From Dryomyza anilis (Eukaryota; Arthropoda; Insecta; Diptera; Dryomyzidae), in assembly GCA_951804985.1 (NCBI GenBank), contig OX638132.1, positions 20,131,529-20,195,528 on the forward strand: a DNA stretch of 64,000 nt. Direction: 5' to 3'. Within the stretch, counting starts at the first letter, position 1. The number at the start of each line of letters is the position of its first letter. Both the position numbers and the translations under genes were made by a program. The notes beneath the pieces were generated by a model. That model saw nothing but the letters and a program-made list of their open reading frames with translations, was not told where the DNA came from and did no database searches. Positions 58,501-64,000 of this stretch are shown piece by piece.

Positions 58501-61490
58501 TTAATATAATTTCAATACAACTAAATCTTTAATAATATTAACAACTTTTATTTGTTACTTTTGATTTATTCATTTTGCAACACTGTTTTTTTCTTCTGAA
58601 TTTCATTTTGTTTTTTGTTTGTGCGTCTCGTGCGTCGGCGGGGTCGTTCAGTTTCTTCAAACATTATTTTCTTCTACGTTGCTATTTTAAAACAGGATAT
58701 TGCATTATTTAGTTATGTTTTGCTATTAAAGCATTAAATCAATTTATTTTTACTGTCAAGAATTTCAACAAACAGCTTATGATGCACATTTTGTTGCATA
58801 TTGAATCATTAAAAAGAGAATATCAAATTTTATGTTTGACTCAATTAATTGACCCACCTGTAGAAGTTGTGAAAACTGATTTTGGTAAAACATTCGTTAG
58901 GTTGAAAGAATTTTACAAAGCATATCAAAAAGTATAAATACTTATTTAATATGTTTATGTTATATATTGAATTAAATTATTTTTATTTTCATGTTTCTAT
59001 TCGACAAATATTTTATTTAATTTAACAAAATATTTAATTGATCCAATTTCTATGAATGAATGAAATTTTTAATTGATGTTACTAATTAATTAATTAATGA
59101 TTTAAAAATTCCCAATAAAAAATATAATATATATAACAACTTTAATATCAATATGACAAAAAAATTAATTAAAGTTTCTCCAATTAAAATATTCTCATTA
59201 TTACGAATATGGAGTTCAATGCAACTAAAAGTTACACATTAATTGGATTAATTAACATTTTAGTTATATTTACACACTTTTTTTCTGTGTGTATAAAAAA
59301 ATTATAATAAATAATATATGTATAATAAAAATTATAATATAAAAATATAAAATATAGAGATTTTGTTAATCTAATGCACTTAAGAACAAGTTGAACTTGA
59401 ACGTATAAAAAACGTAATTGAATTAAGTACACATTTAAATGCTGGATTAAGCTAATATTGAAAATATTTATAAAATAAATAAATAATATACACAAATGCA
59501 GAGTACATGTATTATTTAAGATTTTGAAATTAGATTTGTGAATTGTATCGCCACTTTATTTTGCAATTCTAATTTCCTGTATGTGTCATCATTTAAAAGT
59601 CGTGATGTGCTAAGCATAGCAATGCCTTAAAAATAATGAACCTCATACACTCATTGATCGATGGTTCACATCATCAACGTGTTTTGTTGAATGGTATAGC
59701 TTTTCGCAAGCCTAGCTTGTTTAAGTAGGTTTAATTTAAAACAGGGCGCTGTTTGAACATTATGCAGCATTTTCAAAATTATATAATTTACTTTCGATCG
59801 AAATTCAAATATTTCTAACATAGAAATTAAACAGATTAAATTCGATTGAAATACTTTTAGGTTAAAAATTGAATTCTAGAAAGTGAGCTACTTCAAAACT
59901 ATATAATAACAATTTTTTTTTTTATTTCAATCGATCGAAATATTCTATTCTATATATCTGGACTTAAACGTTAAATTATCTCAAGTTTTTATAGATGCAC
60001 TACTCCTAAAAAGGTTGATGTTTTAGATATAATAGATCACAAGGCGAAGAATTATCAAAATGTCATCAAAATTACGTTTATTTGTTTATTTTAAACAGAG
60101 TTTGTTATTTTCTACCGAGAAATATAAAATGTTAGCTAAAAATGAAATGAATTTGAGCTATAATAATTTGAGTTATGTGAGCTCTGAAGAACTTACGATG
60201 AGCTTGAATTCATCATTTGAACTGTGCATGGTATATTTTGCACTCAAATGGTGGTACCAAAAATTAAATGACTACGGTGTTTCAATGCAATATTTTGGAG
60301 AGGCCTGCCATAATTTACCGAGAGTCCGTCTTAATGAAAAATGTTTATTCTTGATTTTCTAAACTAATGGAATTCGATCACGGAGAATTTCACATATCAG
60401 CGCACTCAGTGGTCCACGTAGACTACTGAGCTACATAAAGCATACATATATCGCTCATTTACTACAAGAGTGTCATAACTCAAAAACACGTTTTTTGAAT
60501 TAATGATGCAGAATTATCCGTTATATCATGTTTTATCTTGTGTAAAAAAAATTGTATTCATATCTTGTATAATTACCGCGTGAGAAGAGAATATGCCCTT
60601 ACCTCATTTCATATGCCCCATACATTTCATATGGAAAGTGAAATTCAATTGAAAACTTTAAAGGCGTTTTCCACAAAATCGATTTTTTTCAGTTATGACT
60701 CTCTTGTAGTAAATAAGCGATATATTCGAACGAAATATTCGACGAATAAAAATACAGAATTATATTATATACATTTTTAAAATTCTCGTTTTGAAATGTC
60801 AATGTCAAATTATATATAAAATGCTAAAAAATTTGCAAATATCAGCATTCAGAATTAATCCATGACAAGTTTGGAAGCATGAATAATTTAAATAATTAAT
60901 AATATAAAATATATTTATAAACAGATTTAAATAAGCAAACAAAATTTCTATTGCGACGCGTACAAAAGCGATAATGGAAATAATAATTTGCAAAGCAAAT
61001 ACAAAACAAAATGGTAACTCAATTATATAGAGTTTCAGTTATCGGTCATTGTAGTTAGTACACAAATAAATATAAAAAAAAAACACTTTGTTATCAATTG
61101 CATTTGATTGAAGCACAAGCTACTTATTTACTTAATTTATTCAATCTTATATGCGTCTTGGTATTATTAAAGCATAGTCAGATGATATGAATGTTATTTT
61201 GTTTGCAATGCAATATAAACCAGGTTTTGTTAGAGCACTTCTCTGTGCGTGTATGAGTGAGTGTTATGACCCAATATTAGCGACCGACTGACCAACTGCC
61301 ATCAGGTTATTTACAGCATTTATTATTACGTAAAAGTAGTGCCATTAAAAAATAACAATATCTCGAAACTTACATGAGGTTCATCTGCTGTAGCCGCCGC
61401 AGCCGCATCATCTCCAGCCACAGGCACCGCTACGAGTACCAAGAGTGCGAACACCGTTGCACCCAAAACAATACAGCGCAAATTCATCAT
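52581..61490 (-). CDS. CtsF: cathepsin F-type cysteine protease with two N-terminal cystatin-like domains
   Basis: Coding exons in order are 61374-61490, 55666-56562, 54893-55032, 54444-54832, 53378-53553, 53147-53319, 52904-53082 and 52581-52846 (778 aa). It is a secreted or lysosomal papain-family protease, related to fly CG12163. Residues 1-26 form a signal peptide. A cystatin-like domain lies at about 60-140 (EIVDG, KPW), then an acidic Ser/Thr-rich linker with a long S/T run near 205-230. A second cystatin domain is at about 345-435 (KVVSG 395-399, QPW 425-427). An ERFNIN/I29 propeptide lies at about 465-535, and the mature protease starts near 558. Catalytic residues are C583 (GSCGSCWAF), H719 ([10 protein letters not shown]) and N745 (KNSWG). 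The built-in cystatins and propeptide presumably keep the zymogen inactive. Intron 1 is 4.8 kb and full of mobile elements. Confidence 0.94.
53606..54072. mobile_element. foldback element in intron 4 of the cathepsin gene
   Basis: The inverted ends are CCAGACAAAATTTTTGGCAG... and ...CGAATTTTGTTCGGGG. Long subterminal inverted arms include GAGGCAGTTTAGAAACCTTT against its diverged complement at about 54035, and CACAAAATTTTACAACCTGC against 53923-53942. A related fragment lies at about 63085-63300. The 208-codon minus-strand frame across it (53567-54193) is not a convincing protein. Confidence 0.6.
54171..54309. repeat. long imperfect inverted repeat in intron 4 of the cathepsin gene
   Basis: Arms of about 45 bp (TTCAGTAAGTTTTGCCATTT...ATGGAAAGATATACGA and its complement) surround a loop of about 45 nt. 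A few bases differ between the arms. In the cathepsin transcript it would form a stable stem. It may be the termini of a deleted element whose first codons ([10 protein letters not shown]) remain. Confidence 0.6.
56888..57314. mobile_element. hAT-like element 5 in intron 1 of the cathepsin gene
   Basis: It starts TAGGGCTGTGCGAT and ends ATCGCACAGCTCTT. It is flanked by a perfect 8-bp duplication GTTTAATG (56880-56887 and 57315-57322). The interior is mostly GATTAATCAATTAATC words around a short unrelated core. Confidence 0.87.
57647..57745 (-). mobile_element. SINE fragment, minus orientation
   Basis: TTTGGTGCTCCAGTCC through TTGAGCTGTGCGTGTTATAT to GTGGGACCTACAGTTTA matches the 3' half of the 11754 SINE. 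The tRNA-like half is gone. Confidence 0.7.
57930..58195. repeat. repeat shared with intron 5 of the CRMP copy
   Basis: AGCTTAGTCCATATTCAAAA, GGGGAATTTGTTGTAAATAA, TTAATACACGTTTTTCGT, CTCAAAATGCCATAG and CCAACGCCTCA occur in the same order at about 7895-8130. It therefore marks a dispersed repeat, not a regulatory element of either gene. Confidence 0.5.
58358..59290. mobile_element. CACAGAAA-type element with a small open frame, in intron 1 of the cathepsin gene
   Basis: The left end ATACAGAAAAAAAT and right end CACTTTTTTTCTGTGTGTAT are inverted. Inside both ends AATTAATTAA blocks and CAATTGATATTAA-like words are mirrored. The less AT-rich centre (58610-58940) carries a possible start site and a 52-codon frame, listed separately. 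Confidence 0.5.
58779..58937 (+). CDS. small open frame of unknown function (52 aa)
   Basis: Two adjacent ATGs open a frame ending in TAA, with a protein-like middle part ([20 protein letters not shown]). It is preceded by a GC-richer stretch (GTCTCGTGCGTCGGCGGGGT, 58625-58644) and a TTCAGTTTC initiator-like word near 58650. It lies on the strand opposite the cathepsin gene and inside a mobile element. I do not recognise the sequence. It could be a transposase remnant, a short coding exon or chance. Confidence 0.2.
   Translation: MMHILLHIESLKREYQILCLTQLIDPPVEVVKTDFGKTFVRLKEFYKAYQKV
60130..60440 (-). mobile_element. old, highly diverged SINE copy, minus orientation
   Basis: GAAGAACTTACGATGAGC, TTTGAACTGTGCATGGTATA, CACTCAAATGGTGGTACC and, at the far end, CTACTGAGCTACAT follow the SINE order with about one third of bases changed. 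The 100-codon frame at 60060-60362 runs through this copy and is therefore not a gene. Confidence 0.6.
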
Positions 61491-61849
61491 TTTGACTGCT
61501 TATTGCAATAATTTTTACCCACTTGGCAAATTTTCTCAAGTGTTGGATATTTGACTCACTTAGTGCATGCACTTAATTTATATTAAAATAAACTGCTGAG
61601 TAATACTATGAGACAATTAATTGTCTTTTAATATTTTGGAGAAAACCTGCTGCGTAGCAGACAAAGTGGAAGACACGAAATCACTGAACTGAAAATGGTA
61701 GATGATGGATGGTTCGTCTGACAACAGCAACAGCTGCTGCTTATAATCAGTGATGCCAACCCTCGAAATTCCACAATTGGCCGGGGATTTTAGTCATAGT
61801 CCATTTTGAGCGGGGAATTAAATTATTAGTTGTTTATATTTGGTATACA

Positions 61850-62249
61850 CATAGTTGCCAGTTCCGTGGGAAATTTCCCATTTGTGGGAATTTTTAGTCG
61901 CTGTGGGAAAGGCAATTTCCATGGGAATTTTTATTGGCTTTGGAATTTTTTTTCCCACAGTTTTTTTTATGTAACTTAATTTAAGATCACACTAAATGTA
62001 AATTTAGTGTGATTCTTGGTATTTATAAATTGATCTTGTATTTTTGAGTTAATTTTACTTTCTGTGGTAATTTTTAATGACTGTGGGAATTGTGTTGTAA
62101 TTTTCATGTGCTATGGGAATTTTTGTGGTAATTGTCATGTGCTGTGGGAATTAAATCAACCCAAATTACCACGTGGGAATTTTTATGAAGTTGTATGGGA
62201 AAAAGGTATTTATTTTTATTTTTCGTGGGAATTTTGGTTGGCAACTATG
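61850..62249. mobile_element. hAT-like element 6, upstream of the cathepsin gene
   Basis: It starts CATAGTTGCCAGTTCC and ends TTGGTTGGCAACTATG. It is flanked by a perfect 8-bp duplication GGTATACA (61842-61849 and 62250-62257). The interior is made of TGTGGGAATTTTT repeats in one orientation. It lies about 360 bp upstream of the cathepsin start codon. Confidence 0.87.
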
Positions 62250-62272
62250 GGTATACAAAACATGCGAACTAA

Positions 62273-63030
62273 TGTCGATTTCCGTGGCACTTAAGTTGTT
62301 GCCCTATTCTAGCAGTTGTTGCACTGATAAATTTCCATAGAGCAATAACTGCTAGAATAGTTGTTGCTCTGAGTTTTTAGTTTTTGCACTCGTTTTGAAA
62401 TCAGTTTTTCACGCACAAAAAGACAATTTTAAGGAATTAAATTTCAACGATTTATCACGCACTCACTAATGGTTATAAACTCTTCCTTTTTTTAAGGATT
62501 AAATATTTTATCTGTCACAATAATTATAGATTAATAAAATATAAAGCCGAGGTAGCTCAGTGGTTAGTGCGTTGGACTGCGAACCGAAAGGTCCCCGGTT
62601 CAAGCCTGGACTGGGGCTAACAACATCTTTTCATAGAAACATTTTTCTATACTGCGCTACCTCTCGGCAGTAAATGGCAAACCTACGAGAGTAAAACATT
62701 GCCTATGAAAAGCCCTCACCCGCCGTTCGGATTCGGCAATAAACTGTAGGTCCCACCACTTTGAGTACAAATATAACACGCACAGCTCAAAATGGCACAG
62801 TTCAAAATGGCCTAAGTTCGTATAGGACTGTAGTGCCAAACTATTATTATTATTAAAAATATAAATTAAAATACTGTAAACAGAAACATAATAAACAAAA
62901 AATGACAGAATTAAAAGTCAATGTGAAATTATTCACAAACACATATTAGAAAATCAAAAATGATTACCATGGCTAGTGCAAGTATTGAGTTTTTGGGGCA
63001 ACAACTAAAAACTTACCATGGAAATCGACA
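62273..63030. mobile_element. PIF/Harbinger-like miniature element interrupted by a SINE
   Basis: The ends TGTCGATTTCCGTGG and CCATGGAAATCGACA are inverted and flanked by TAA on both sides (62270-62272 and 63031-63033), the 3-bp TWA target of PIF/Harbinger. Subterminal AGTTGTTGCC/GGGCAACAACT words are inverted as well. The SINE at 62546-62855 is inserted inside. Family assignment is inferred from the duplication length only. Confidence 0.62.
62546..62855 (+). mobile_element. tRNA-derived SINE, full length, nested
   Basis: The A box TAGCTCAGTGGTTAG and B box GGTTCAAGCC are intact and the body matches 11754-12061 closely. AAAATATAAA just before (62536-62545) and after (62856-62865) is the target duplication. 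It is the youngest-looking insertion at this spot. Confidence 0.88.
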
Positions 63031-63084
63031 TAAGTGGTATTTATAATTTTTGTTACTCGTTTTTTGAGTTATGAAACATTTATT

Positions 63085-63300
63085 TTATAGCAGTGTCAAG
63101 ACAGTTTAAAAATATTTTTTTCAAACAGAGCAAGGCGGAGTTTTTATCAAAGCCAGAACAGTTTCTATCAACAGTAGTGAAGTTTGTATCAAAAACAGTT
63201 CTTTCCATTCTCAAGATATGCCCGGAATCTACATTTAAAATTCCTTAAAATTTGATAATATACAAACAATTACATGTTCCATTTCATTTATCTGTGAGTG
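63085..63300. repeat. fragment related to the foldback element in the cathepsin intron
   Basis: AGACAGTTTAAAAATATTTTT, CAAACAGAGCAAGGCGGAG and AAGATATGCCCGGAATCTAC follow the order of 53634-53700. Only part of the element is recognisable. Confidence 0.45.
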
Positions 63301-64000
63301 TCCCGGAAATATGCTGTATATTTTGATGAAGGATCCCAAAATATGGATAAAAATCTAATTGCAATTTATAAAAAATTAAAACGAAGCAAAGAAATTCAAA
63401 GAATATCAATTATAATGGAAAATCCATTTAATAACCATAAGAATTTCTATTTAAACTTTTCAATTTAAACTTAGTTTAATAAGATCCTGTTTTTCAGTCA
63501 AATTCTGACAAAAGTCAGACATTACAAGGAAATTTCTTATGTGGGAAAAAATCTCACAAGGGAAATTTCCCATACAAACAACAATCAAGACAAAAAAACA
63601 CAGAAAATAAATTAGACAGAATACGAAACTGTGACAGTTGTGACTAACCCAGCATTGTGACCGAATTGAGTTTGTGGCTCGTAGGGCCATAGGTTTTATA
63701 TAAATTTCAAAACAAGGAAATACATTGTGCGTAAGTCAATCTTCATCAAAAAGGATAGGAACAACAATATTTTAAACATATTGGCGCATAATCATAGTCA
63801 ATTTGAAGTCAATTTTAAAATAAGCTTTTTGAACATTTATTCTATACAAAATTTGTCAAAAAATTCGAATTTATTATGCGTTACTATATTTTATAATTTT
63901 AAATAAAATGAATTTACTACATTTGTAAGAATATCATTTTATACTGAGAGATTTCGTGGAAAATTGTATGAATTTGAGGTACGGTGGGATTTTGAGGGAA
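63301..64000. other. non-coding stretch at the window end, nothing recognised
   Basis: AT-rich DNA. The last bases (GGTGGGATTTTGAGGGAA) resemble the right part of the 18740 element (GGGATTTGAGGGAATTTTT), but too little is visible to call a copy. Confidence 0.3.

Noticed and set aside
60060..60362. A 100-aa plus-strand protein
   Set aside because: Most of the frame lies in a decayed antisense SINE copy.
63978..64000. Another CACCCAGAAAA-type element at the window end
   Set aside because: Only about 20 bases are visible and its terminal repeat is not in the window.

Overview
The window is AT-rich, intron-bearing, transposon-dense animal DNA. The genes and motifs point to a higher fly (Brachycera): CRMP/dihydropyrimidinase genes with the exon plan of Drosophila CRMP, a Ttc30 (IFT70) gene with an X-box, a cystatin-cathepsin F gene, and arthropod TCAGT initiators with downstream promoter elements. 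I cannot name the genus.

Layout. From 6.3 to 47.0 kb there are four tandem plus-strand copies of one gene of the CRMP/dihydropyrimidinase (DHP) family: copy 1 at 6295-9067, copy 2 at 23816-26121, copy 3 at 35501-37786 and copy 4 at 44690-46952. From 49.5 to 52.3 kb lies Ttc30 (nine coding exons, 652 aa). From 52.6 to 61.5 kb, convergent on the minus strand, lies a cathepsin F-type protease with two cystatin-like domains (eight coding exons, 778 aa). All six models were assembled exon by exon, and every exon joins in frame with GT-AG introns.

Main result. In Drosophila melanogaster one CRMP gene makes an enzyme (DHP) and a neuronal protein (CRMP) by choosing between two paralogous exons. Here that choice appears to be split between separate genes. 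Copy 1 has only the CRMP-type exon, in which the metal-binding His is replaced by Arg. Copies 2, 3 and 4 have only the DHP-type exon, with the His kept. A conserved TATA-less core promoter (initiator plus DPE at +28) with a 42-nt non-coding first exon lies upstream of each DHP-type copy and was not seen upstream of copy 1. So promoter and exon choice seem to have been divided together. Copies 3 and 4 have lost the C-terminal tail, and copy 3 is a sequence mosaic of copies 2 and 4, which suggests gene conversion.

The remaining DNA is mostly short non-autonomous elements. They include six hAT-like elements with 8-bp target duplications (five perfect), Transib-like elements with heptamer/nonamer ends resembling V(D)J recombination signals, a tRNA-derived SINE family (six copies), a PIF/Harbinger-like element, several TA-flanked miniature elements, and a dispersed repeat of about 650 bp. 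I saw no intact transposase or reverse transcriptase, no CRISPR array and no genuine tRNA or rRNA gene.
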